Of a stretch of 64,000 bases of DNA, positions 25,523-33,548 are shown piece after piece (the stretch's first letter is position 1; each line of letters begins with the position of its first letter). A program made the translations under genes and the position numbers. Origin of the DNA: DATAMF01 sp964472565 (GTDB taxonomy: Bacteria; Chloroflexota; Anaerolineae; Aggregatilineales; Aggregatilineaceae); the NCBI GenBank assembly GCA_964472565.1, contig CAYYNB010000001.1, forward strand, positions 1 to 64,000, read 5' to 3'. The notes under the pieces are model-generated. The model had not been told where the DNA came from. It made no database searches and saw only the letters and a program-made list of their open reading frames with translations.

Positions 25523-25538
25523 CCTTAAGGATAGAAGC

Positions 25539-26987
25539 ATGAAACGCATAGGATATGGAATCCTCTTGTTCATCGCAGTATTGGCCTGTTTACCCCTGGA
25601 TGGTGTGAGCTTTGCCAGCCCACGCGCGCAGGATGGCTGTGATCCGAACCTGGATTATGTGGCGGCAGTGCAGGAAGCCGAAACCTGGGAAGATGCACTG
25701 GAAATGGCGAACTGCGCGGTTGAAGTCGCGCCGGACAGCAATATCTCCTATCTTTTGCGCGGCGTGGTTTACCAGGAATTGGGTGATGATGAAGCCGCGA
25801 TTGCCGATGTTGATATGGCGTTGCAGTTGAATCCCGATGATGTGAGTCCGCTGTTTATCCGGGGCAAGTCGTACCAATACCTGGGGGATGACGAGGCGGC
25901 GATTGCGGATTTTAATACTTATCTGGGCGCTTATCCTGATGATTCGGAAGCCTACTATTTCCTGGGCCTGTCACTCCAGTATCTGGGGGATGATGCAGCG
26001 GCGGTTGAGGCGTTTAATGCTGCTATCAACTTAGCCGAGGACTCCTATTATTTCACCTACCGCGCATTGTCGGAACTGTACCTGGATGATCCCGATGCGG
26101 CGTTAGCCGATTTGGATTATGCGCTGGAACTTGATCCTGATAATTATTGGGCGTATGTGTATCGCGGCGTGGTCTACCAGGAATTGGGGCAGGACGAGGA
26201 CGCGCTGGCTGACTTTAACCAGGCCGTAGAAATAAATGACCTGGACCCCCTGGTTTATACACTGCGCGGCGAAACGCTGTTTTACCTGGAACGCGATGAA
26301 GAAGCATTAGCCGATCTGAATTATGTGTTCGAGTTGGCTGAAGATTCCGAACTCGTGACGGATGAAATTATGACCGACACGTATTTTTATCGCGGGTCGC
26401 TGTACTACTACACAGGCGAATATGAACTTGCTGAGGATGATCTGAGCCAGAGTCTCGAATTGAATCCCGAAGATGAATGGGGTTACGCGGTGCGCGGCGA
26501 GACGTATGAAGCGCTGGGTGAAGATGAACTGGCGCAGCAGGATTATGAATACGCCGCCGAATATGCCGATGAAGAGGATGCTGATGCGCTTGACGCTTAT
26601 TTCGATGAAACATCTGGCGATGAAGAAGCTGATGACACCGATGACATGACGGCAGACGAGGAAGACGAGGCGGCGGGTGAGGATACGAGTGGTGAGGATG
26701 CTAACGATGAGGTGAGCGGCGACGAGAAAAGCTGCGACGAGTGGGTCGAAGGTGAGGTGAGCGGCGACGATGCTGGCGTAGATGAGACGGAGGATACCAG
26801 CGGCGGCGAGGAAACAGATGGCGAGGAAACGGGGAGTCTCGATAGGGTCAAGGCCTTCTACGGCAAGCCTGCCATGCAGACGACCACTACTCGCTCGACG
26901 CTACGTACTCGCTCGAATGCGTCGGTGCGCGATTCCAGCCGGGGCCGCAACCGGGGATCGCTGCGCGGGACAACGACAGTCCAATAG
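25539..26987 (+). CDS. Secreted TPR protein with acidic repeat and basic tail
   Basis: The 482-residue product has a signal peptide (~1-27, LLFIAVLACLPLDGVSFAS) and about nine to ten tetratricopeptide repeats (~45-350; e.g. YLLRGVVYQELGDDEAAIAD and WAYVYRGVVYQELGQDEDAL). A low-complexity segment (~352-430) is very rich in Glu, Asp, Gly, Ser and Thr, with SGDE-like units. The last ~45 residues switch abruptly to a basic Thr/Arg/Ser-rich sequence. That switch might mark a frameshift in the repeat DNA or be a genuine tail. Likely an extracytoplasmic scaffold. Start is set by AAGGATAG. Encoded between a kinase and a HAMP protein. Confidence 0.78.
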   Translation: MKRIGYGILLFIAVLACLPLDGVSFASPRAQDGCDPNLDYVAAVQEAETWEDALEMANCAVEVAPDSNISYLLRGVVYQELGDDEAAIADVDMALQLNPDDVSPLFIRGKSYQYLGDDEAAIADFNTYLGAYPDDSEAYYFLGLSLQYLGDDAAAVEAFNAAINLAEDSYYFTYRALSELYLDDPDAALADLDYALELDPDNYWAYVYRGVVYQELGQDEDALADFNQAVEINDLDPLVYTLRGETLFYLERDEEALADLNYVFELAEDSELVTDEIMTDTYFYRGSLYYYTGEYELAEDDLSQSLELNPEDEWGYAVRGETYEALGEDELAQQDYEYAAEYADEEDADALDAYFDETSGDEEADDTDDMTADEEDEAAGEDTSGEDANDEVSGDEKSCDEWVEGEVSGDDAGVDETEDTSGGEETDGEETGSLDRVKAFYGKPAMQTTTTRSTLRTRSNASVRDSSRGRNRGSLRGTTTVQ

Positions 26988-27015
26988 CAATCATATAGGG
27001 GTCCGATAACACGCG

Positions 27016-28233
27016 ATGAAAAAACTACAAGATGTGAGCATTCAAAATAAGCTGATTGGTGTTTTTGCGATTGTATTTCTGGTCGGCGTGTTGGCCATTG
27101 GCTGGAATATTCGGACCATTGATGATGCGAAGTCTGAGATCAACACGGCGATGACGACGAACAAAAAAAACGTCTCGGAGACGTTAGCTACCAGCCGTAC
27201 CGAAGTTGAAAATGCAGTGTCGGCGGGGCAGGCGGAAGTCCTCAATGTGTTTGATCAGAGCGATGAACTGCTGCATCTTTTCCGCGTTCAGCGTGAATTT
27301 TATGAGATGGAAGCAGTTGAGAAGGATTATGTCCTGGCGGCGGATCCGGCTGACCCGGCTGGCATGGCGGATATTCACCATAGGGTAGAGGGCTGGCTGG
27401 ATGACGATATTGCTTCTGGGATCGAATTTGCCACCAATGATACCGTTGCTGAAACGTTGACGACGCTTCAGGGGGAGTTGCAGGCAGAATCGGAGTTTTT
27501 TGATCAACTGGTTAGCATGATGCAGGATGATCCTGCTGCCGCACAGCAAATGTCGCTGTCACGTTCCGCCCAGCGGGTGGATGTTATTTATAATCCGCTG
27601 GATCAACTGATCAACGATCAATGGGATGCTCAGATCGAAAGTTCGGATGCAACTCGTACGCAGATGGGGACGACGCTTGGCGATGTGCGTGGCAAGCTGG
27701 AACAGACGTTGGCCAAAACCGATGCCAGTATCAAAAAGACGGTAGATCGGGCGAATGATCAGATGGATCAGGCGATTCTGATCAGCGTGTTTACGGTGAT
27801 TGTGTTTTTGATCGCCGGGGTAGTCGCCGCCAGCGTTGTGTTGATCATCTCGCGGCAGATTGTGCGGCCCGTGCTGGAAATGTCGGATGTGGCACAGGCT
27901 ATTGAAAATGAACAGATTAGTAATGCGGACCAGTTGGAGCCACTGGGCAACCGGGCGGATGAAATCGGCCAGTTGGCGCGGGTGTTTCGGCGCATGGCGA
28001 ACGAAGTTTTCACCCGGATCGAGCGCTTGAAGCAGCAGGTTGCCGAACTGAAAATTGTGATCGATGAAAAGAAGCTGTCGCAGGAAGTGTCTGAGATCAC
28101 CAACAGTGACTATTTCCAGGATTTGCAGGCGCGGGCGAATTCCTTACGACGGCGGGATCGACGCCAATCCCCGACCACACCGCCGGAACCGCCCGCTGAG
28201 GGAACCGAAAATGCCGACAATACGCCCGCTTAA
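27016..28233 (+). CDS. HAMP-domain membrane sensor without output domain
   Basis: The 405-residue protein has an N-terminal helix (~13-30), a long extracytoplasmic helical domain (~33-255), and a second membrane helix (~257-280). A HAMP domain (~282-335; RQIVRPVLEMSDVAQAIE and NRADEIGQLARVFRRMA) follows. After this come a coiled-coil motif LKIVIDEKKLSQEVSEI and DYFQDLQARAN, then a Pro/Glu-rich tail. The layout is that of a chemoreceptor or kinase sensor, but no methyl-accepting, kinase or cyclase domain is present. Signal must therefore pass to a partner, plausibly the kinase two genes upstream (inference). Its final four bases overlap the convergent GH3-like gene. Confidence 0.8.
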   Translation: MKKLQDVSIQNKLIGVFAIVFLVGVLAIGWNIRTIDDAKSEINTAMTTNKKNVSETLATSRTEVENAVSAGQAEVLNVFDQSDELLHLFRVQREFYEMEAVEKDYVLAADPADPAGMADIHHRVEGWLDDDIASGIEFATNDTVAETLTTLQGELQAESEFFDQLVSMMQDDPAAAQQMSLSRSAQRVDVIYNPLDQLINDQWDAQIESSDATRTQMGTTLGDVRGKLEQTLAKTDASIKKTVDRANDQMDQAILISVFTVIVFLIAGVVAASVVLIISRQIVRPVLEMSDVAQAIENEQISNADQLEPLGNRADEIGQLARVFRRMANEVFTRIERLKQQVAELKIVIDEKKLSQEVSEITNSDYFQDLQARANSLRRRDRRQSPTTPPEPPAEGTENADNTPA

Positions 28234-29372
28234 CCCTGGCGGCGTGTGTCCAGTTGGATGATGCGGCGCATCCAGTAAGCGGCGCGTGTCCATTTGCGAT
28301 CACGCCCGATACACAGGAAATAGGGCGGTTTGCGGGCGCGGATGATGTCTAAAATTTTGTAACGCGGCAAAACGGGCGTGCTAACCACCAGACTGCCCGT
28401 TTCGCCCGGTTCCATCTCGTATAACATTTTGATGCCATCGTTGGTTTCCACTTCAAAAAAGTAGAGATCATAATTCGGCACCCAGGCGCGGTGATCATCG
28501 CGCTGCTGGCCGAACATGCCTTCCGTTGCTCCATAAATTTCTACCAGCCCGGTTTGCTGCCCATACATTGCCAGCAGACGGGGGCGATAGATGGTATTGA
28601 TTCCGGCTGTACTACCCAGGGACAGCACGCCGAACTGCCAGACCTCTTTGGGATATTGTCCATAGTTGTGTTTCAGCCAGCGGCCAAACTTGACGGCAAC
28701 CTGCGCCGCGCCGCCGACAATGGTCATGTTTTCGTCTTTGGCGGTGTCGTAGGCTAATTTGAACCGGGCCTGCCATGATGCGAGGTCGGTATCGCCGCCG
28801 AGTTCATCGATTGCTTCCTGAGAGGGAAGTGTTTTGATGGGGGTGCGGGCGGCAACATGTTTGACATAAATCCCGGTGGCATAGCCGTATTCAATGGTAC
28901 GCCCGTTGACTTCCATGCTGCCGACGATACTTGGAAAGCTCAGGTTGAGATTGGAGCCGAGCAGAATTTCAAAACGCTTGCTGTGCAGCACGTACTGAAT
29001 CACGGCGCGGGCGGCATTGTGGCGCATTTCCATATCACGCGGGGTCATGGGAATATATTTGCTTTGCCCGGTGGTCCCGCGCGTCATCGCCCAACCGAGG
29101 GGATCGGCTTCCAGAAGCGCGTGGGTGTCCCCTGCCATCACGCGGCGCAGAATCGGTTCATAATCGGCGTAGGTCATGATCGGAAAGGCAGCGCGGTAAT
29201 CGGCAATGGAGCCGACCTGTTCGGCTTGGTGCTGCTGGCCGTATTCGGTTTTGGCGTAAATTTTGAGCAGATTGTGGAGCACTTGTTCCTGCGTTTGGGG
29301 TGTTTTTGCCAGTGAGTCGTACCAGGGCTGGACAAAAGCTTGCAGAATGGGCGCAATGGGGTTTTCGCTCAT
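28230..29372 (-). CDS. GH3-family acyl-adenylating enzyme, C-terminally short
   Basis: A 380-residue member of the GH3 (auxin-responsive/JAR1) branch of adenylating enzymes. It has the nucleotide loop TRGTTGQSKYIPMT, the substrate-side SFPSIVGSMEV, and the EIYGATEGMFG motif. The hinge region PRYKILDIIRARKPPYF ... CIGRDRKWT is also present. It stops shortly after the hinge, whereas family members usually carry a further ~100-150-residue C-terminal lid domain. The lid is needed for the second half-reaction in characterised enzymes. The stop falls within the end of the convergent HAMP gene. It follows the TIR-TPR gene by 70 bp on the same strand. Confidence 0.75.
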   Translation of the reverse strand: MSENPIAPILQAFVQPWYDSLAKTPQTQEQVLHNLLKIYAKTEYGQQHQAEQVGSIADYRAAFPIMTYADYEPILRRVMAGDTHALLEADPLGWAMTRGTTGQSKYIPMTPRDMEMRHNAARAVIQYVLHSKRFEILLGSNLNLSFPSIVGSMEVNGRTIEYGYATGIYVKHVAARTPIKTLPSQEAIDELGGDTDLASWQARFKLAYDTAKDENMTIVGGAAQVAVKFGRWLKHNYGQYPKEVWQFGVLSLGSTAGINTIYRPRLLAMYGQQTGLVEIYGATEGMFGQQRDDHRAWVPNYDLYFFEVETNDGIKMLYEMEPGETGSLVVSTPVLPRYKILDIIRARKPPYFLCIGRDRKWTRAAYWMRRIIQLDTRRQG

Positions 29373-29442
29373 CAGACGATTTATCCTTCAAACGATGTAG
29401 ATGCAAAGACTATTTATTGTACTGGATCTGTGACGGAAAGGG

Positions 29443-31116
29443 TTAGTGCATGCCGTTACCGCGATCCCGGCCCATGTTGCGGGTCAGGCGGTAGTAACTC
29501 TGCATATCCTGCTTGGCGAGGCGATCATCACCGGGCGCGCCACGCCGGAGATAGCTCAGGTGACGGTTGTAATACGCTTCGGCATTATAGGGATTGATTG
29601 AGAGGACGTGTGTAAAGTCGGCAATCGCCTCGTCATACATCCCCAGACTGTTATAGGTGATGCCCCGGTTCAGGAAGGCTGCCGCGTCAGTTGTGTCGAG
29701 GCGGATCGCCTGATCATAGTCGGTGAGCGCGGCGTTGAGTTGGCCGAGTTCGTAATGGGCGTTACCCCGGTTGTAAAAGGCCGAACCGAAGGCGGGATTT
29801 AACTGGCAGGCGCGGTTGTAGTTATCAATGGCGTCGGTGTACTGCTTCATGGCGTGGTAGGCCACCCCGCGATTGTGATACGCTCCGGCATGATCGGGCA
29901 TCAGGCGCACCGCGTCGTTATAGTCGGTCAATGCTTTGCTGAGGTTATCCATCGAAAAATAGGCGTCACCACGTGCCAGCCGCGCTAATCCATCGGCAGG
30001 ATTGAGGCGCACCGCCTGGTTCAGATCGTCAATGGCGGCGTCAAAATTGCCGAGGCTGATATAGATCATGCCGCGCCCACGATAGGCCTCGGATAAACCT
30101 TTGTCCAGTTTGATGGCCTGGATATAGTCGCGCATGGCGTCTTGCTGGTGGTTGAGCGCTTCGTAGGTCTTGCCGCGCAGCAGGTAGATGGTGGGGTCCG
30201 TAGGGTCGAGGATGACGGCGCGATCCAGGTCGTTGAGCGCTTCCTCATACTTTCCCTGGGCATAATAGATTGAGCCGCGCATGCCATAGGCCAGCGTGCT
30301 GTCGGGATCAAGGCGGATCGCTTCGCAGTAATCCGCGAGCGCGCGGTCCATATTATTCAGCAGATCAAACGTTAGTCCACGATAATAATAAGCTTTGGCG
30401 TGTTCCTGATCCTGCTTAATTGCCAATGAAAAACTTTCCAGGGCGCGGAAATGTTCGCCCTGGGTGCGCAGCACGCGCCCCTGATAATAATAGGCTTCGG
30501 CCAGAGTCGGATCGAGGCGAATCGCTTCGTTAAAGTCCTTGAGGGCGGAGTCCATATCGCCCAGTTCAAACTGAGCCATCCCCCGGTTCTGGAAAGCGAT
30601 GGCGTTGGCTGGATCAAGGGTAATGGACTGGCTGTACTGTTTGATCGCCCCCGCAAATTCGTAACTGCGGAAAGACGCATTCCCTTTTTCGAGCGCGTGA
30701 GTAGCTGCACCAGGATCACGCCGGGCTGAGGCTTCGATCTGGCCGAGTAACTTACGGAACGCCCCTTCAAAATCGGCGGCAAAGTTGATGGTATTGGTGC
30801 TGGTTGCGTTGTGTTTTAGTTCATAGTGGAGCGGTTCGCCATCGAGCAGGGCGATCAGGATGGGCTTGTTGAAGTGCATCCATTCACTTTCGACTTCGCG
30901 CGATGTGGAAGCTGCCTTCGACCAGATAATGATCATATGGGTGGCGGCTTCCAGGGCAAGGTGAATGGCCGTGTGCCAGGGTTCACCGGGCGCTACATCA
31001 ATCAGATCAATCCAAGCCGTATGACCACGCTGGTTTAACTCGCTGTGGAGGCGCAGCGCAAAAGCTTCGTCACTCGGCGCATAATTGATATAGATTTGAG
31101 TTGGAAACGTCTCCAT
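29443..31116 (-). CDS. TIR domain fused to TPR array
   Basis: The 557-residue protein opens with a TIR domain (~1-125): IYINYAPSDEAFALRLHSEL, GHTAWID (Trp35, Asp37), then WSKAASTSREVESEW. Glu78 in that last motif aligns with the catalytic glutamate of TIR NADases. About eleven to twelve TPR units follow (~138-540), many with the AYxxRG pattern. TIR domains either cleave NAD+ or signal by assembly; the TPR array would sense or bind a partner. No signal peptide, so cytoplasmic. It is the third gene of a minus-strand set preceded closely by two small membrane-protein genes (20-bp and 27-bp gaps). The start has a GGGGG ribosome site. Confidence 0.85.
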   Translation of the reverse strand: METFPTQIYINYAPSDEAFALRLHSELNQRGHTAWIDLIDVAPGEPWHTAIHLALEAATHMIIIWSKAASTSREVESEWMHFNKPILIALLDGEPLHYELKHNATSTNTINFAADFEGAFRKLLGQIEASARRDPGAATHALEKGNASFRSYEFAGAIKQYSQSITLDPANAIAFQNRGMAQFELGDMDSALKDFNEAIRLDPTLAEAYYYQGRVLRTQGEHFRALESFSLAIKQDQEHAKAYYYRGLTFDLLNNMDRALADYCEAIRLDPDSTLAYGMRGSIYYAQGKYEEALNDLDRAVILDPTDPTIYLLRGKTYEALNHQQDAMRDYIQAIKLDKGLSEAYRGRGMIYISLGNFDAAIDDLNQAVRLNPADGLARLARGDAYFSMDNLSKALTDYNDAVRLMPDHAGAYHNRGVAYHAMKQYTDAIDNYNRACQLNPAFGSAFYNRGNAHYELGQLNAALTDYDQAIRLDTTDAAAFLNRGITYNSLGMYDEAIADFTHVLSINPYNAEAYYNRHLSYLRRGAPGDDRLAKQDMQSYYRLTRNMGRDRGNGMH

Positions 31117-31135
31117 CGAACCCCCTGCCTTTGGG

Positions 31136-31579
31136 CTAGATGAGCGAGAAAATCAGGTCCCACAATCCCGGAAACTGGAAGAAGCCCCAGAAGATTAACG
31201 CCAAAACCACAATGACGACAACCATTCCTTTGCGCGTGAGATGCGACATAATGAAGATGCCCGATGACGCGCTCACAATAATGATGGTCGTGCGGTTGGC
31301 CCGCTTTTTATCGTTAATTGCCTCGACACCAGGGCCAAACACGGTTTCATATGGATTTCCCTGGCTGCCTGCGCTGCTCGGCATGCCCGGCATCGCGCTG
31401 GAGGTTTGGTTTTGATCTTTTTCACGCATTTCGCGCGCCAGGTCACTGAGAAATGTTCCGGCGAATTCTTTGGCGTGTTCGGCAAAACTGCTGCTTTCAC
31501 CAAAATCTCCATCAATAACGTTGTCGTCGATTTTACGCCGCGCAACCTGAATCGGTAAACGGGAAGATGAAGCGGTCAT
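31136..31579 (-). CDS. Small membrane protein of the TIR-TPR operon
   Basis: A 147-residue protein with a soluble, partly disordered N-terminal half and two hydrophobic segments at the C-terminus (~98-115 and ~118-147, MVVVIVVLALIFWGFFQFPGLW and following). The N-half contains IDGDFGESSSFAEHAKEFAGTF. No known family is recognised. AAAAGGAG precedes the ATG. It lies 27 bp after the upstream gene and 20 bp before TIR-TPR, so the three are probably one transcript. A membrane anchor or target for the TIR-TPR protein is possible (inference). Confidence 0.6.
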   Translation of the reverse strand: MTASSSRLPIQVARRKIDDNVIDGDFGESSSFAEHAKEFAGTFLSDLAREMREKDQNQTSSAMPGMPSSAGSQGNPYETVFGPGVEAINDKKRANRTTIIIVSASSGIFIMSHLTRKGMVVVIVVLALIFWGFFQFPGLWDLIFSLI

Positions 31580-31606
31580 TGGGGACTCCTTTTGCTTGTG
31601 CCGTGA

Positions 31607-32062
31607 CTAGGAAAGAATGAACCACATGAGAGTTCCGATGGCGGCCAACATACCGCTCAAAACGACTGCCACCCGGCTCAAGATCAACCGCTGCGGCAAG
31701 TTTTCGTCTAAAATGCTGACGTTGCCATCAGCGTCCACACAGATCTGTTGGACTGAATCAGATGTGGAGCGAGGCCGGATGACAGCAACCGCTAAGTTCT
31801 GATCGTCCCGATAACGATATTCGGCGAGAAAATGAGATTTATAGCTTTTTGCTACCTGGAGCGCCCGCTGTTTCTGCTCGGTGGCGCTCAGGCGAGGGTG
31901 ATCGGCAAATGTTGCCGTGATAGGGGTGACCCATTCAGCAGGCGAGCCTTGAGAGGCGGCTTGGTTGCGGCGCATCTGAGGGTCACTCAGGAGGCGTTCA
32001 CGGAGCGTGGTAGCGCTTCCGGTCTGGCGGTTAAGAATGGTAGACGAAAAATAATTAGTCAT
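31607..32062 (-). CDS. Tail-anchored protein, first gene of the TIR-TPR operon
   Basis: A 151-residue protein ending in one transmembrane helix (~128-151, RVAVVLSGMLAAIGTLMWFIL), so most of it would face the cytoplasm. The soluble part has an N-terminal Ser/Thr/Arg-rich segment with ERLLSDPQMRRNQA and later TATFADHPRLSATEQKQRAL and IRPRSTSDSVQQICVDADGNV. No family is recognised. AGAAGAGAG precedes the ATG. The predicted minus-strand promoter lies about 200 bases upstream, giving a long leader that contains a 9-bp hairpin. Confidence 0.6.
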   Translation of the reverse strand: MTNYFSSTILNRQTGSATTLRERLLSDPQMRRNQAASQGSPAEWVTPITATFADHPRLSATEQKQRALQVAKSYKSHFLAEYRYRDDQNLAVAVIRPRSTSDSVQQICVDADGNVSILDENLPQRLILSRVAVVLSGMLAAIGTLMWFILS

Positions 32063-32126
32063 AACAGACTCTCTTCTAGACCTTTCCCCTGAATTCCTTT
32101 AGGCGGAAAAGAGTATGTGATACTAA

Positions 32127-32150
32127 CAAAACAGATACCAGTCTGTTTTG
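32127..32150. promoter_or_regulatory. Leader hairpin upstream of the TIR-TPR operon
   Basis: CAAAACAGA-TACCAG-TCTGTTTTG is a perfect 9-bp inverted repeat within the predicted leader of the minus-strand operon, 65 bases before its first start codon. As DNA it could be a dimeric-repressor operator. As RNA read on the minus strand it ends in a short T-run only one base deep, so it is a weak attenuator candidate. Confidence 0.45.
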
Positions 32151-32265
32151 GTTTATATGTCAATTTTGTTCGATTTAAACCCGGCTGATGCCCCACCCCT
32201 CAGTGCGGTTCAGCTTATTGGTCTAATAAGAGGCTTTTTTTCTAACGATACTCTAACCTATCTCA

Positions 32266-32293
32266 ATTATAAGGACTTTGTAATCTTTGTCAA
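32266..32293 (-). promoter_or_regulatory. Strong promoter reading toward the TIR-TPR operon
   Basis: On the minus strand a perfect TTGACA (32293-32288) and a perfect TATAAT (32271-32266) are separated by 16 bp. This is the best sigma-70-type match found in the window. The -35 box shares bases with the oppositely directed promoter at 32287. Confidence 0.65.
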
Positions 32294-32315
32294 ACATTGA
32301 TAAAGAATCTATAGT
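32287..32315 (+). promoter_or_regulatory. Promoter reading toward the YjbQ/two-component operon
   Basis: TTGTCA (32287-32292) and TATAGT (32310-32315) are 17 bp apart on the plus strand. The -35 overlaps the -35 of the minus-strand promoter in the palindromic TTTGTCAAA. A second -10-like TATAAT at 32406-32411, 24 bases before the YjbQ start, could serve a nearer promoter but has no good -35. Confidence 0.55.
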
Positions 32316-32434
32316 CAAAATATATTTACTGTTGATGATGAGCTTATTCAATTTGAATTAATTAATGGCTAAAAAATAGCTAAAAATATTTGATTTGGCA
32401 ACCGGTATAATCAGTAACCAGCCAGGAGCGCGAA

Positions 32435-32833
32435 ATGCATACACTCACTATTTCAACCCATCAAACAACTGAATTATGCGATATTACCGCAGCGGTTCAA
32501 GCGGGGATACAAGCGCTGGGTGCCGTAGATGGCGTGCTTGTCTTGTTTTGCCCCCATACTACTGCCGGATTAACCTTTAATGAAAATTGGGATCCTGACG
32601 TGAAGCACGATATGCTGCTTACTGTGGATGGACATATTGCCCCCCCGGATGCACGCCACCGGCATGGGGAAGGGAATTCCCCGGCGCATATCAAAGCATC
32701 GCTGTTCGGTTCCAGCACGATGGTTATTGTCGAAAAGGGTAAGCTGCAACTGGGGCGCTGGCAGGGAATCTATCTGGCAGAATTCGATGGGCCGCGCCGG
32801 AGAGAAGTCTGGCTGAAATTTTTGCCGGCATAA
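32435..32833 (+). CDS. yjbQ: YjbQ/UPF0047 family protein
   Basis: A 132-residue protein of the UPF0047/YjbQ family, which folds as a small barrel with a conserved metal-like site. Visible signatures are LVLFCPHTTAGLTFNENWDPDV near the middle (cited by CPHTTAGLTFNE) and GEGNSPAHIKASLFGSS, followed by LQLGRWQGIYLAEFDGPR-type sequence. Some members have weak thiamine-phosphate-synthase activity; the physiological role is unclear. The CCAGGAGCG site fixes the ATG. The next gene starts 11 bp downstream, making this the first gene of a likely four-gene operon. Confidence 0.88.
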   Translation: MHTLTISTHQTTELCDITAAVQAGIQALGAVDGVLVLFCPHTTAGLTFNENWDPDVKHDMLLTVDGHIAPPDARHRHGEGNSPAHIKASLFGSSTMVIVEKGKLQLGRWQGIYLAEFDGPRRREVWLKFLPA

Positions 32834-32843
32834 GGAGGCTGCT

Positions 32844-33548
32844 TTGCATTTGTTGTTGATTCGTCATGGCGAGAGCTTTGTTAATCTGGACGATTGGGAG
32901 GGGGGATTTGTTGATGCGGGTTTGACGCCACTGGGCCAGCGGCAGGCCGAACATGTGGCGCGGTGGATGGCGGCTAACCTGCATCTGGATGCGCTGTATA
33001 GCAGTACCATGGCGCGGACGTTGGAAACGGCTGCGCCTATCGCGCAGGAGACGGGATTAACGGCGGTGGCGGATGACCGGCTGCGCGAATTTGGCAACTG
33101 TTACGCTGATGGCCGCCCGGTTCCGCCCGAAGCCATGCCCATTATCTATCCAGAGGGTTGGTGGGGAACCGAGTTCCCTTACACCTGTATGGAAGGTGGG
33201 TTTGAAAGCTGGATGCAGTTCCGGGTGCGGGTGAGCGCTTTTCTGGATGAACTCGTGCAAGAGTATGGGGCAAAGGATGACCCGGAACCGGTGATTGCGG
33301 TGGTGTGTCATGGTGGCGTGATCGATGCGGTGTTCGACTTTGTTTTTAATGTTGGACCGCGCCGGATGGCTGAAGTGTGGACGCACAATACCGGGATCGT
33401 ACACTGGCAGTATTTGCCGCAGTCCAGCCGCGAAAAATGGCGGCTCCATGCGCACGGCCTGGTGCATCATCTGACAAACGGCGATCATGAATGGTTAGGG
33501 TCGAAGCCTATGCTGCGGAGTGCGGCACGTCAAATCGAGGAGCCATGA
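32844..33548 (+). CDS. Histidine phosphatase (phosphoglycerate-mutase-like), TTG start
   Basis: A 234-residue histidine-phosphatase superfamily protein. The catalytic RHGES lies at the very N-terminus (HLLLIRHGESFVNLDDW) and the second catalytic His in VVCHGGVIDAVF. The start is a TTG at 32844 placed by a strong TAAGGAGG; no in-frame ATG would keep the catalytic His. The substrate may be a sugar phosphate or phosphoprotein. Its last codons overlap the start of the response-regulator gene (ATGA), so expression is coupled to the two-component system. Confidence 0.88.
   Translation: MHLLLIRHGESFVNLDDWEGGFVDAGLTPLGQRQAEHVARWMAANLHLDALYSSTMARTLETAAPIAQETGLTAVADDRLREFGNCYADGRPVPPEAMPIIYPEGWWGTEFPYTCMEGGFESWMQFRVRVSAFLDELVQEYGAKDDPEPVIAVVCHGGVIDAVFDFVFNVGPRRMAEVWTHNTGIVHWQYLPQSSREKWRLHAHGLVHHLTNGDHEWLGSKPMLRSAARQIEEP

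Larger units (their letters stand above)
32063..32434. other. A/T-rich divergent regulatory region between TIR-TPR and YjbQ operons
   Basis: This 372-base gene-free stretch is far more A/T-rich than the flanking genes. It contains divergent promoter boxes near 32266-32315, a further TATAAT at 32406-32411 just before the YjbQ gene, and a 9-bp hairpin at 32127-32150. A short inverted repeat, CTTATT-GGTCT-AATAAG (32214-32230), is followed by a T-run. No open frame of useful length was seen. Confidence 0.7.

Noticed and set aside
26782..27009. 75-codon open frame overlapping the end of the secreted TPR gene
   Set aside because: Arg-rich translation without a ribosome site; considered as a frameshifted C-terminus, but it does not continue the acidic repeat or match a domain.
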